From a virus: a stretch of DNA of 39,194 nucleotides. The first letter of the stretch is position 1. The number at the start of each line of letters is the position of its first letter. The translations under genes and the position numbers were made by a program. The stretch spans positions 1 through 39,194 of the IMG/VR virus record IMGVR_UViG_3300005264_000118, one strand, 5' to 3'. The notes under the pieces are model-generated. The model had not been told where the DNA came from. It was given only the letters and a program-made list of their open reading frames with translations, and did not search any database. Positions 8,584-16,495 of the stretch are shown here, piece after piece.

Positions 8584-8877
8584 TTATTCTTTTAGCAACC
8601 GCCTTTCAAGTCGGTTCAATTTTTGTTTTTTGTAACTATCTATTTTATGTTCAGATAAAGCATAAATTATTCGCATTTGCTCAAGCATAATTTCAACATC
8701 CGCAAGCTCTTCAAGAAAATTATGGAATTTTTTGACTTGCTCCTTTCTATTTCTATCATTCCTTTTTAACTTTTTAATCGCCAAAATTAACTCGGCACAT
8801 TCTTCAACAACCATTTCAAGCTGCGCATTTGTTCCATAAGTTTCACACGCCTTTTTATACAGTTTTTCTGTTTCCAT
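8584..8877 (-). CDS. MazG-like nucleotide pyrophosphohydrolase
   Basis: A 97-residue all-helical protein. The start at 8877 (METEKLYKKACETYG) follows AAGGAG. The pattern VEECAELILAIKK ... FLEELADVEIMLEQ gives the EExxE and ExxD metal-binding residues of the MazG/dUTPase-2 superfamily. Such enzymes hydrolyse nucleoside triphosphates to monophosphates, and phages use them to adjust nucleotide pools or reduce (p)ppGpp. An upstream in-frame ATG lies in a repeat and is rejected. Confidence 0.7.
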   Translation of the reverse strand: METEKLYKKACETYGTNAQLEMVVEECAELILAIKKLKRNDRNRKEQVKKFHNFLEELADVEIMLEQMRIIYALSEHKIDSYKKQKLNRLERRLLKE

Positions 8878-8885
8878 AATTCTCC

Positions 8886-9013
8886 TTTTTTTAACCACGA
8901 ATGAACACGAATTCACACGAAGTAATTAATTATTATCATTTTGACAACATCTTTTCGACTTGAAAATGTAGCCCAAGTTTCCAACTTGATTTTTTTGTCG
9001 TCCGCAATCAACA
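8886..9013. repeat. 128-bp direct repeat, copy 1
   Basis: This copy matches 9269-9396 with one mismatch. It joins three dispersed repeat types: the 'aaccacgaatgaacacgaa' type, the 'gtagcccaagt' type and the 'gtccgcaatcaac' type. It lies directly upstream of the MazG-like gene, so transcripts of both downstream genes carry the same leader. Confidence 0.9.
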
Positions 9014-9044
9014 AAAATTGGCGATTGACTTTCCCAAAAAATGG

Positions 9045-9260
9045 TTACTCTATAAAAACAACACCTTCGTCCACTTCATTATAAGGCATATTAAATTTAA
9101 AAGAGCACGATTTACAATAGTAGTCCACACCTACATAATAATCACCTTCTCCAGTTTCACCAAAAATTTCAGGCAACCCGCAATTCGGACACTTAAACTC
9201 CGTCTTTTCCAATTCAACATCATAAAAAGTTCCATCATTTTTTATATACCGCGCTTTCAT
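9045..9260 (-). CDS. Small zinc-ribbon protein
   Basis: A 71-residue protein from the start at 9260 (MKARYIKNDGTFYDVE), preceded by an AGAGAG-type ribosome site. Cys pairs CPNCG (residues about 23-26) and CKSC (about 47-50) form a four-Cys zinc ribbon. The role is unknown. It lies between two copies of the 128-bp repeat. Confidence 0.6.
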   Translation of the reverse strand: MKARYIKNDGTFYDVELEKTEFKCPNCGLPEIFGETGEGDYYVGVDYYCKSCSFKFNMPYNEVDEGVVFIE

Positions 9261-9268
9261 AACTCTCT

Positions 9269-9396
9269 TTTTTTTAACCACGAATGAACACGAATTCACA
9301 CGAAGTAATTAATTATTATCATTTTGACAACATCTTTTCAACTTGAAAATGTAGCCCAAGTTTCCAACTTGATTTTTTTGTCGTCCGCAATCAACA
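9269..9396. repeat. 128-bp direct repeat, copy 2
   Basis: Second copy of the compound repeat at 8886-9013, with one base difference. It lies between the terminase and the zinc-ribbon gene. Both copies make a spurious N-terminal extension (MNSCSFVVKK) if the upstream ATG is used. Confidence 0.9.
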
Positions 9397-9423
9397 CTTT
9401 TTGTCGATTGAAAATCCCAACCC

Positions 9424-11217
9424 CTACACTCCGCCCATTCTTATCGGAAAAACCCTTTTCGGAGCATTAAACCCTAAACCTACTACCGCTACTTTCAAAT
9501 AAAGCGAAACATTAAAAAAGTGATCCGGTTTGCCTTCCCAAATTTCACTTAATTTTCCTCTAACTAACTTCTCTTTTCGTTTCGGCGTAGTCATATTTTC
9601 TATAAACTTTTCCCCAAGATTTCCAGGCAACTCATCCAACGGCGGAAACTCCCACTCTTCATTCCTTATACCCCTGACCACTTTGTCCAGAACCATAGTC
9701 TTATTCACTTTCACCTGAAAATCGCATTTTATATCATCATATTTAGGTTCCTGAAAATTTATCGGTATCATTTGTTGATAATTATAATACACACGCCAAA
9801 GCATTCCACCTGCTCGCAAACATTCATACAACGAATTTTCTTCGTTCGGTTGTGCGTCAAGAATCCCAATCGTTGGACGATAAATTTCTCTAAGCTGAGT
9901 CAATCTTCCTTGTTGCGAAGTTCCAAACTCATCTTTATAATCAAACATCGGCTCTTTAGAAATTTCTAAATGTACAACTCGCAACTTCTGTTTTCCGTCC
10001 ACGGTTATCGGTTCCGCTATCATATAATAATTTTCGTTTTTACCTTGATCGGCCCCAAGCACTAACTCTTTTCCATAATACTGATCTCTCCATTTAATCC
10101 CTGGCACTTGACAATTTCTAATTTCTTTTTTATCAAGTCTTTTAACGTTTGATTCATATCCTTTTCCCAAAATCATGTTATAAGCTAACCTTTCACCAGC
10201 CTGCTCCCCGCTGTCTTCAAAGTCCAAAACATACCGATTAAAATCATCAATAATTCTTTGGGCTGGTTTCCATCCCCAGGCGTTTATTTGTGACCAATGA
10301 TACCCATGCCTGTTAAACTTTTTGCCGTCTATAACTCTCGGTCCGTCAAATTCTGCTACCCATTCTTGTTTTATATCTTCGCTCCAATCAATTCTTTTCC
10401 CACACTCTTTGCTTTGACAAGCGTAATAAGCATCATCCCCATTTTTTGGCACAATAATAAACGGATTATGATTTTTTTCCCATCGACCTTCAGGTTCCCA
10501 GTCCTGTGTTTGCCAATGACCACAATGCGGACATTTTATGTTCCATTTTCGCTTGTCAGTAAATTCATATAACCCGTCTATTCCATCTCCTATCAATGTT
10601 GGATTGCTAAACCGCCAAATGAAAGGATTTAGTTCAGCACCAAGACGGCTGACATACTGCGCAATAACTGCCGGATCTGATTTGTCAAGTTCGTCATGAA
10701 TGCAACCGCTTGCCGGTGTAGAAACTGCGTTCCTATCGGAAATAGCCGCCATAAATAATAGAAATGAATCGCCTATTGGAACAGCATAACTTGACTGCTT
10801 TACGCTGTCTTTTCGCTGATCATCAAGCATTTTCAAAACCGAACATCCGCCTGCTATTTTCTTAAATCTTGTTTTGTGAAACTGCTGTAAATCTGATAAT
10901 CTCGGGAGCGTATAAATGATTGAAGAAGTAGGTCCAAGTTCCTGGCGCATTAAAGAAACGCAAAACGCTTTCCAAACGTGAGCTACTGTAAACCCTCCTT
11001 GCGACCCTTTTGATATATCTATTTCAGGATGGAGATCATTGAGAACATCTATTAAAAACTCTCTTCCTAAAAAACTTGCAGAAAGTTTTGGTGCATCTGG
11101 ATGACTACAAAAAAATTTTACCCAGTCAACCACCGTCCCTTTTCCCTTAGAACTTTTCAAAACAGCGTCCCCGGTCCGCTGCAACTCCTTAAACATATTA
11201 TTAAAATTTTCTGTCAT
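9424..11217 (-). CDS. terL: Terminase large subunit (GpA-like)
   Basis: A 597-residue packaging motor from the start at 11217 (MTENFNNMFKELQR). The N-terminal ATPase has a GpA-type deviant Walker A (SKGSQGGFT, about residues 77-85) and Walker B with catalytic carboxylates (CIHDELDKSDP, about 170). A zinc ribbon follows near 220-265 (CPHCGHW ... CQSKECGKR). The C-terminal nuclease shows the acidic metal ligands LGADQGKNEN, IGILDAQPNEEN and a late Asp-His (PDHFFNVSLYLKVA). It cuts and translocates DNA into the prohead with the portal. An upstream ATG at 11268 is in a repeat and not preferred. Confidence 0.85.
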   Translation of the reverse strand: MTENFNNMFKELQRTGDAVLKSSKGKGTVVDWVKFFCSHPDAPKLSASFLGREFLIDVLNDLHPEIDISKGSQGGFTVAHVWKAFCVSLMRQELGPTSSIIYTLPRLSDLQQFHKTRFKKIAGGCSVLKMLDDQRKDSVKQSSYAVPIGDSFLLFMAAISDRNAVSTPASGCIHDELDKSDPAVIAQYVSRLGAELNPFIWRFSNPTLIGDGIDGLYEFTDKRKWNIKCPHCGHWQTQDWEPEGRWEKNHNPFIIVPKNGDDAYYACQSKECGKRIDWSEDIKQEWVAEFDGPRVIDGKKFNRHGYHWSQINAWGWKPAQRIIDDFNRYVLDFEDSGEQAGERLAYNMILGKGYESNVKRLDKKEIRNCQVPGIKWRDQYYGKELVLGADQGKNENYYMIAEPITVDGKQKLRVVHLEISKEPMFDYKDEFGTSQQGRLTQLREIYRPTIGILDAQPNEENSLYECLRAGGMLWRVYYNYQQMIPINFQEPKYDDIKCDFQVKVNKTMVLDKVVRGIRNEEWEFPPLDELPGNLGEKFIENMTTPKRKEKLVRGKLSEIWEGKPDHFFNVSLYLKVAVVGLGFNAPKRVFPIRMGGV

Positions 11218-11222
11218 ATTTT

Positions 11223-11247
11223 TATGTAGCCCAAGTCTTTGACTTGA
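11223..11247. repeat. Dispersed palindrome CAAGTC-N3-GACTTG
   Basis: The core CAAGTC-TTT-GACTTG, inside 'atgtagcccaagtctttgacttgat', is a 6-bp stem with a 3-base loop. Copies or close variants occur near 6268, 8967, 9347, 18847, 19949, 21253, 36876, 37632 and 37992. They usually lie 10-30 bases upstream of a start codon or just after a stop, in both orientations. Confidence 0.85.
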
Positions 11248-11275
11248 TTTTTTATTAACAATTAACAATTAACAA

Positions 11276-11449
11276 TTAACCATTTTTAAAAGTTTTCTTC
11301 AAAACTTTTAAATATTCCACCGTTGCCTTTTTCGTTTTAGGGTCTATCGCAACGATACCCATTTCAAGAGTGTTCTCTAACCTTTTTATCAGCTCTGCAA
11401 CTTCTTTTTTTGAGTATGAAGACTCAATATTTTCAAATTCATTTTTCAT
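11276..11449 (-). CDS. Small protein upstream of the large terminase (possible TerS or accessory)
   Basis: A 57-residue frame, MKNEFENIESSYSKKEVAEL..., ending VLKKTFKNG. The pattern is helix, then a MGIVAIDPKTKKATVEY strand, then helix. The position immediately before the large terminase is where a small terminase subunit is often found, but this protein is much shorter than usual TerS proteins. Function not recognised. Confidence 0.5.
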   Translation of the reverse strand: MKNEFENIESSYSKKEVAELIKRLENTLEMGIVAIDPKTKKATVEYLKVLKKTFKNG

Positions 11450-11515
11450 TTTTTTTGCCCACGGAAAACACGGAAAAACACGGAAATTTTATTTTTTTTC
11501 ACTTTTAGTTGTTTG

Positions 11516-12247
11516 TCAAACCAGCATTTCAAGTTGATTGCAATTAACACCATCGCCCCGGGCGTTCCGATTTGTTGATTGAAAAACAAAATCATCTTGC
11601 ACCGGCATCTCCAATCTGCTAACGCAAATATCACAATACTTTTTCTCTTTTTCTATCAAAACACATTTACGCCCTAACTCCATCGCCGCCCTTCCAATCG
11701 TACCACTCCCGGCAAACGGATCAAGTATTATATTTATTTCTCTATGTTTTTCAGCTTGTATTATGCACCATTTCATTAATTCCAACGGCTTCTGCGTAGG
11801 ATGCACTCGCTTTTCTTTTTGTCTTCCCATTTTTTCTTGCAACATCCCTTGCCAACGCCACTTGAATTTCCTTACAGCTTGTGAAAAATCAGTCCACGCA
11901 AGTTCACAATCAGCAAAATCTGTTTTACCATTATCTTTATCCCAAACCAAATAACAAGAAGTCGGAGGCAAATCATAATAATTTCCACCAAAAACAATCG
12001 AAAAATGCGCCTTTTTAATTGCAAAATTAACCTCAACTTGTCAAACCGCACCATCCCATTCAAATTCTTCAAACTTTGTAGTTTCAGCAATACAACTTCT
12101 CGAATGGTTCTTACTTCCCGATTCTCCAATTCCATACGGCGGATCAGTGAGCAGCAAATCAAATTTCATATCAAGCACCGGCATTATTTCCAAACAATTC
12201 CCATGATACAAAGTTACAAACTCATTTTCATAATAAGGTTTTATCAT
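11516..12247 (-). pseudogene. DNA methyltransferase (N4/N6 class) interrupted by an in-frame TGA
   Basis: One frame runs 12247-11516, broken only by TGA at 12041-12043. The N-terminal part (MIKPYYENEFVTLYHGNCLE) holds the catalytic motif IV LLLTDPPYG and ends FEWDGAV. After the TGA the same frame continues QVEVNFAIKKAHFSIVFGGN, then LVWDKDNGKTDFADCELAW, HPTQKPLELM and the SAM-binding motif I LDPFAGSGTIGRAA. This order is standard for beta-class methyltransferases of about 240 residues that modify adenine or cytosine amino groups. The stop lies in a conserved spacer, so it is likely a nonsense change (for example from CGA), or rarely read through. The C-terminus (FQSTNRNA...) is coded by a dispersed repeat. 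Confidence 0.75.
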
Positions 12248-12275
12248 ATTTTTTTCATTATCAACTATCAATTAT

Positions 12276-12539
12276 TCAAAGCACCATACCTTTTTTTCTT
12301 GCTTCACTTCTCAACCCAGCTCTTATTTTCTTAATTTTCTCAAGCCTGTTCTCAAGATTTTTCTGTATCTTCAGAACTCTTTCCCACCGCTGTTCCAAAG
12401 GCAAGCCTTCAAACTTCTCATCACCAGGACGACAAATATTATATTTTTCTGGACGAGCGACTGGAATATGCTTGGCTCTGTCTCGCATATCAATAATCCG
12501 CTTCTCTTCTAAAACTGTAGGAATTTCATTCATATTCAT
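12276..12539 (-). CDS. Hypothetical basic helical protein
   Basis: An 87-residue protein with central segment YNICRPGDEKFEGLPLEQRW and a Lys/Arg-rich helical C-terminus. It is not recognised. It lies between two methyltransferase genes and is probably in the same transcript. Confidence 0.55.
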   Translation of the reverse strand: MNMNEIPTVLEEKRIIDMRDRAKHIPVARPEKYNICRPGDEKFEGLPLEQRWERVLKIQKNLENRLEKIKKIRAGLRSEARKKGMVL

Positions 12540-12549
12540 TTTTTACCGA

Positions 12550-12747
12550 TTACCGATTACCGATTACCGATTTATAGTCTGTCTCATAAAACCCTGTTCC
12601 CTTAAAAACAATCCCGGCACCCGAACCTATTAATCGCTCAACTTTCCCCCGACACTTCGGACAAAACTTTATCGCCTTAGCCGTCATCATTTGAAACCGC
12701 TCAAATTTATGTTCACACTCTTTGCATTTATAATCGTATGTAGGCAT
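12550..12747 (-). CDS. FmdB-type zinc-ribbon protein
   Basis: A 65-residue protein. MPTYDYKCKECEHKFERFQ, then FCPKCRGKVERL gives two CxxC pairs, and GIVFKGTGFYETDYKS is the signature C-terminal strand of the FmdB family of zinc ribbons. The usual role is regulatory or unknown. The last residues (VIGNR) are coded by the 7-bp repeat accgatt. It is preceded by a weak ribosome site. Confidence 0.75.
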   Translation of the reverse strand: MPTYDYKCKECEHKFERFQMMTAKAIKFCPKCRGKVERLIGSGAGIVFKGTGFYETDYKSVIGNR

Positions 12748-12778
12748 TTTATTATTTGTTGATTTTATGATTTTATGA

Positions 12779-13780
12779 TTAAATCAAATACGGCTGCTGT
12801 ATTCTTTCTTTTTGCAAAGCACCATATTCTGGATTAAGTTCTATTCCTATACATTTTCGCCCATGTTTTTCAGCCACTTCTGCAGTCGTACCTGAACCAA
12901 AGAACGGATCAAGAACCACGCCACCTTTCGGCGCTCCTGCCAGAATGCACGGAGTTATTAAGTCAGGCGGGAAACACGCAAAATGCGCACCTTTATACGG
13001 CTTCGGATTAACCGTCCAAACAGTCCTTTTATTTCGCGCAGGAACTCCATCTTTTATATCACTCCCATGATTTTGCTGATTGTTACCAGGACGCAAACCA
13101 CCATCATCTTTAGTTTTCAAACCTCTTATCTTCCGCGGCCACCTCTCATGTGCACTGCAAGCCATATCTTTATCTCCTCCTTTATATTTTGTATCTTTTC
13201 TGCCGTCATATTTCGCCGGTTCCAATATCGCTTCATGATCATAATAGTATTTTGGTTTTTTGGACAAAAGAAAAATATACTCATGACAAACTGTACATCT
13301 ATCCGTTGCCGAAGAAGGCATACAACTCGGTTTATTCCAAATAATATCATTCCGCAAATACCATCCATCCGCTTGCAAAGCAAACGCAACTCTCCATGGA
13401 ATACCAACAAGATTTTTAGAAGGCAAACCAGAAACAACCGCTGGAGAATATTCACTCGCACCAATATTTCTTTTCCCAATGGTCGGATCGCCACCACCCG
13501 GCTTGCTATTATTTACATAACTATCCCCCAAATTCAGCCAAAGAGTTCCATCATCTTTCAGCACTCTTTTAACTTCTCGGAAAATTTTTACTAAATTAGC
13601 AACATATTCTTCATATGTTTCTTCTAATCCAAGCTGCTCATCATGTCCATAATCTCGCAATCCCCAATACGGCGGAGAAGTTACACACGTTTGCGCACTC
13701 CCCGCATCCAACCACGGCAACACTTTATTAGCGTTCCCATGATAAATAGTTGTTAATTCTGTTTTATAATTAGTTTCCAT
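12779..13780 (-). CDS. DNA methyltransferase (N4-cytosine or N6-adenine)
   Basis: A 333-residue protein from the start at 13780 (METNYKTELTTIYHG). Motif IV TSPPYWGLRDYG (residues 34-45) comes first and the SAM motif DPFFGSGTTAEVAEK comes near residue 292, so it is a beta-class enzyme. The SPPY form is most common in N4-cytosine enzymes. NDIIWNKPSCMPSS and TVWTVNPKPYKGAHFACFP are typical conserved blocks of this family in phages. The likely role is protection of phage DNA from host restriction. No restriction nuclease is nearby. Confidence 0.85.
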   Translation of the reverse strand: METNYKTELTTIYHGNANKVLPWLDAGSAQTCVTSPPYWGLRDYGHDEQLGLEETYEEYVANLVKIFREVKRVLKDDGTLWLNLGDSYVNNSKPGGGDPTIGKRNIGASEYSPAVVSGLPSKNLVGIPWRVAFALQADGWYLRNDIIWNKPSCMPSSATDRCTVCHEYIFLLSKKPKYYYDHEAILEPAKYDGRKDTKYKGGDKDMACSAHERWPRKIRGLKTKDDGGLRPGNNQQNHGSDIKDGVPARNKRTVWTVNPKPYKGAHFACFPPDLITPCILAGAPKGGVVLDPFFGSGTTAEVAEKHGRKCIGIELNPEYGALQKERIQQPYLI

Positions 13781-13802
13781 ATTTTTTACCAATAACCGTT
13801 TT

Positions 13803-13985
13803 CTACATAAACCGCAGTCGTTTTCTTACTTCTTTAGCTTCTTTTTGTATTATTGCAATATTCGCTTTCATCTTAAATTCCCTAAAATCTTCAAACTTTC
13901 CAATCGCCCCCTCCGCTACCCACAACTCCATATAAGCTAACCGCTGCAACTGGCTTAACGACAATTTATTTTTTTTCTTTTCCAT
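13803..13985 (-). CDS. Small helical hypothetical protein
   Basis: A 60-residue protein, MEKKKNKLSLSQLQRLAYME..., charged and fully helical. It sits between the cytosine and the N4/N6 methyltransferase genes. Not recognised. Confidence 0.45.
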   Translation of the reverse strand: MEKKKNKLSLSQLQRLAYMELWVAEGAIGKFEDFREFKMKANIAIIQKEAKEVRKRLRFM

Positions 13986-14056
13986 AATATTATTGAATTA
14001 TTTTATTTTTTTTTACAAAAGGGGTTAGTGGTTGTTATTTCATTAACAATTAACAA

Positions 14057-15370
14057 TTAACCATTTTCTTCAAGTCTTTCATACAGAGTCAAAAACGCTT
14101 TCGCAGCCGTTGCCGGCACTACACCGTTTCCAAGCAATCGCAACTCATCAACTCTATTATCACAGGACTCGCACAACTCGGCATAGTCCACCCCGCCGGC
14201 AACCCCATCAACGTTTCCACCCACCGTGGATTGAGCTTCGCATTGTTTTTCATCACCTCCATTTGTCCGTGCAACCCCAAATCTTTCCCCCTTTCCAATC
14301 TCGTTTCCGCACCTTCTTCGCCTCCCACTCGCGGCGTTGCCCATGTTTTTGTTTGATTGCTCAACCCCTGCTGTTTGCTGTTTGCTCTCCGCCGGTCGCT
14401 CACATCCGGCGTTGCCCAACTTTTTTTTGCTTCTTCCGCCAATATTTTTCCCCCCTTTTTGTTTGGTCTGCTGCCCGGATTTCCCGCCTTTGGCGTTGGC
14501 CACAACTCGTGGCGGTTCCCAGTCGTATTGTTTTTCTCCCGGTCGGGCTGGCCAAACATCACCATTGTTGTTTTCCTTTTCGTTTGAGATTTTCCAGCAT
14601 TGTTTTTTGAATCCCGAACATCCACAGTCGGCCAATCTTTCTGCACAGCAGTCGCCAAATCCATTGAGCGCATTGACCCTTCTTTCTGCTGGCTGCTTTT
14701 CATTCCGTCCTGACTGCTCATCGCCGTTGCGGTCGGCCAGTTCATCGCACTCACGGCATCCGATAGCTTCGCCCCATATCTTGTTTTTTCGTGCCAACTC
14801 ACAAACCCCTTTTTCGTCAGTTCCGTTTTTATCGGGCCTCTTTGTTGAAAAGTTTCTATCGTAGGCCAAGATAAAGACTCTTTTTCTTTGGTGCGGAGCT
14901 CCGCATTCTTTCGCCGAGAATATTCCCCACGTTGATGTGTAACCATCTTCAGCCAAATCGCTGATGACTGTATTGAGTCCAAGCGAGATATGTCCTTCGA
15001 CGTTTTCAAGGAAAACAAATCGGGGGTTAATATCTCGCACGGCTCGTCTGACGCAAGGCCACAAGTGACGCGGATCGTCCGTTCCAACTCGTTTTCCGGC
15101 GTTGCTGAACGGCTGGCACGGATAACCGGCAGAAACGATGTCCACTTTTCCGCAAAACGTTTTCCCGTCAAAGGTTTTAAGATTCGTCCAGATAGGCGCC
15201 GGAGCCAACTGTCCTTTTTCCATCTTTGCAACCAAGTTCGAGCAAGCGAAGGCTTCGATCTCCACATAAGCGACTGTTCGCAAGTTTTTGATAACTCTGT
15301 CAAGTCCCATTCCAATTCCGTCATATCCGGAACAAAAACTGACGTGTGTAAATTTTTCGGTAGTATCCAC
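14057..15370 (-). CDS. C5-cytosine DNA methyltransferase with a second overlapping open frame
   Basis: A 437-residue protein. Motif I SFCSGYDGIGMGL (11-23), motif IV SAGYPCQPFSNAGKR with catalytic Cys85, motif VI ENV (122-124) and motif VIII QRKRVF (161-166) define a C5-cytosine methyltransferase, and motif X is the late LLGNGVVPATAAKAF. Residues about 175-400 form the target recognition region in this frame and are low complexity (Gly, Asn, Lys, Arg). A different frame is open over the same DNA and reads as a convincing protein (see next entry). The gene starts ATG at 15370 near an AT-rich spacer. It probably protects phage DNA or changes its modification state. Confidence 0.85.
   Translation of the reverse strand: MDTTEKFTHVSFCSGYDGIGMGLDRVIKNLRTVAYVEIEAFACSNLVAKMEKGQLAPAPIWTNLKTFDGKTFCGKVDIVSAGYPCQPFSNAGKRVGTDDPRHLWPCVRRAVRDINPRFVFLENVEGHISLGLNTVISDLAEDGYTSTWGIFSAKECGAPHQRKRVFILAYDRNFSTKRPDKNGTDEKGVCELARKNKIWGEAIGCRECDELADRNGDEQSGRNEKQPAERRVNALNGFGDCCAERLADCGCSGFKKQCWKISNEKENNNGDVWPARPGEKQYDWEPPRVVANAKGGKSGQQTKQKGGKNIGGRSKKKLGNAGCERPAESKQQTAGVEQSNKNMGNAASGRRRRCGNEIGKGERFGVARTNGGDEKQCEAQSTVGGNVDGVAGGVDYAELCESCDNRVDELRLLGNGVVPATAAKAFLTLYERLEENG
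14119..14880 (-). other. Alternative frame of the cytosine methyltransferase with WPT repeats
   Basis: Shifted against the annotated methyltransferase frame, this frame is open over the whole gene (from 15372). From 14880 down it contains SWPTIETFQQ, NWPTATAMSS, DWPTVDVRD, LWPTPKAGNP, SWATPDVSD and TWATPRVGG, and then LNPRWVETLMGLPAGWTM. Repeated WPTP motifs and the LNPxWVExLMGxPxGWT block are familiar from the recognition region of many phage cytosine methyltransferases. The block is followed in the main frame by motif X. The DNA therefore seems to carry two readable versions of the central region. Confidence 0.6.
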
Positions 15371-15453
15371 ATTAATTATTTATTTTTTTTAATATTGAAT
15401 TTTTTATTCCCCCCTTAACAAAGGGGGTTAGGGGTTTGTTATTTCATTAACCA

Positions 15454-15789
15454 TTAATAATGTTTTTCTTCTGCCAGCCCCATTCCAACCAGCTTATAAT
15501 TAATATTGACATCGTCTTTCCAAATAACAGCAAGCCACCGTCCATACTTTCCTTTTTTATCTTTATAAGTTTCAATAATGACATCTTTTTTCAAGATTTC
15601 TTTTCTTAACCAATCCCTTGAAACTTTTCCTTTTTCTTTTTCCGGACCTCTCATTTCAGGAGCATTAATTCCATACAACCTAAGCCGCATAGTCATCATC
15701 AAATTACACCCAAAATCTACTTCTGCCGTTACAGTATCACCATCATAAACCGCAACAATTTTCGCCTTGTAAAAATATAAATTTTTCAT
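15454..15789 (-). CDS. Thermonuclease-like (SNase) protein
   Basis: A 111-residue protein without signal peptide. IVAVYDGDTVTAEVDFG, MRLRLYGINAPEMRGPE, GKYGRWLAVIWKDDV and NINYKLVGMGLAEEKHY follow the staphylococcal nuclease fold, with Asp of DGDT and the Arg of RLYGI as active-site residues. It would cleave DNA or RNA inside the cell. It may help degrade host DNA, or process DNA during replication. Confidence 0.85.
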   Translation of the reverse strand: MKNLYFYKAKIVAVYDGDTVTAEVDFGCNLMMTMRLRLYGINAPEMRGPEKEKGKVSRDWLRKEILKKDVIIETYKDKKGKYGRWLAVIWKDDVNINYKLVGMGLAEEKHY

Positions 15790-15971
15790 TTTTTTATTTT
15801 TTTATTTTTTTATTCCCCCTTTCCCAAAGGGGGTTAGGGGGATTTTAATTAATAATTAACTATTTTGAATCGCCGCCGGACTGATTAAAAAAATTTAGTT
15901 AAAATCATCTTGTGCTAACATTTTGACTTTTTTCTGCAATTATCTTAAGCTTTTTGCGCCCGGCGACTTTT

Positions 15972-16376
15972 TCAATTTAATTTTCCTTTAATTTTTTTTA
16001 AATATTTTTCTCGCTTGATTTTTGTAAACGAATGATAATATCCAGCCGCTTCCAGCCACGAACATTGAAATCTGTCCTTGCAATATTTCAAATACAACCT
16101 CGCCGCTTTCCGATTTTCCCAATCGTTAGTTAAGTCATATTTAACATATTTTGGTATATAGTTTTTATCTTTAAGTTCCGCAACCGCCACATAAGTCATC
16201 CCATACCTCCCATAACTCACACCATCTTTATGTATTGCTTTCCCATTATTTGGAAAAGGATTATTTCCTGATTCTTGCAACGCTATTGCATTCAAAACGC
16301 CATTGCGCCCAACTGTTTCTGCCGGCCATATTGTTGACGCCAACAAAATGGTAAATATCATTATTTTATTTTTCAT
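15972..16376 (-). CDS. Secreted lysozyme-like endolysin
   Basis: A 134-residue protein. Residues 1-22 are a hydrophobic export signal (MKNKIMIFTILLASTIWPAE). IALQESGNNPFPNN contains the likely catalytic Glu and VSYGRYGMT corresponds to the substrate-binding Gly-rich segment of transglycosylase/lysozyme folds. LKYCKDRFQCSWLEAAGYYH is the typical C-terminal helix with Tyr. The probable function is peptidoglycan cleavage for lysis. With its own signal it could work without a classic holin. The gene ends in TGA, which shows that TGA is a stop here. Confidence 0.7.
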   Translation of the reverse strand: MKNKIMIFTILLASTIWPAETVGRNGVLNAIALQESGNNPFPNNGKAIHKDGVSYGRYGMTYVAVAELKDKNYIPKYVKYDLTNDWENRKAARLYLKYCKDRFQCSWLEAAGYYHSFTKIKREKYLKKIKGKLN

Positions 16377-16495
16377 ATTTTCCTTATTTTATTTTTTTGA
16401 CGCTGAAAGACGCTGATTAATTAAGATTTTTATGTAAGAAAAGTTTTGGTTTTAAACATTTTTTTCATAAACAATCTGCGTCCTTTCACATCTGA

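Noticed and set aside
8878-8916. N-terminal extension MNSCSFVVKK on the MazG-like and zinc-ribbon proteins
   Set aside because: It is coded by a dispersed repeat present before both genes. A good ribosome site lies before the inner ATG in the MazG-like case, with a weaker one for the other.
12041-12043. Reassignment of TGA to an amino acid
   Set aside because: TGA ends dnaN directly after its conserved C-terminus and ends the endolysin gene, so it is read as stop.
14110-14864. Long plus-strand frames opposite the cytosine methyltransferase
   Set aside because: They are antisense shadows, rich in Pro, Cys and Ser, with no domain pattern. GC-rich coding DNA makes such frames open.
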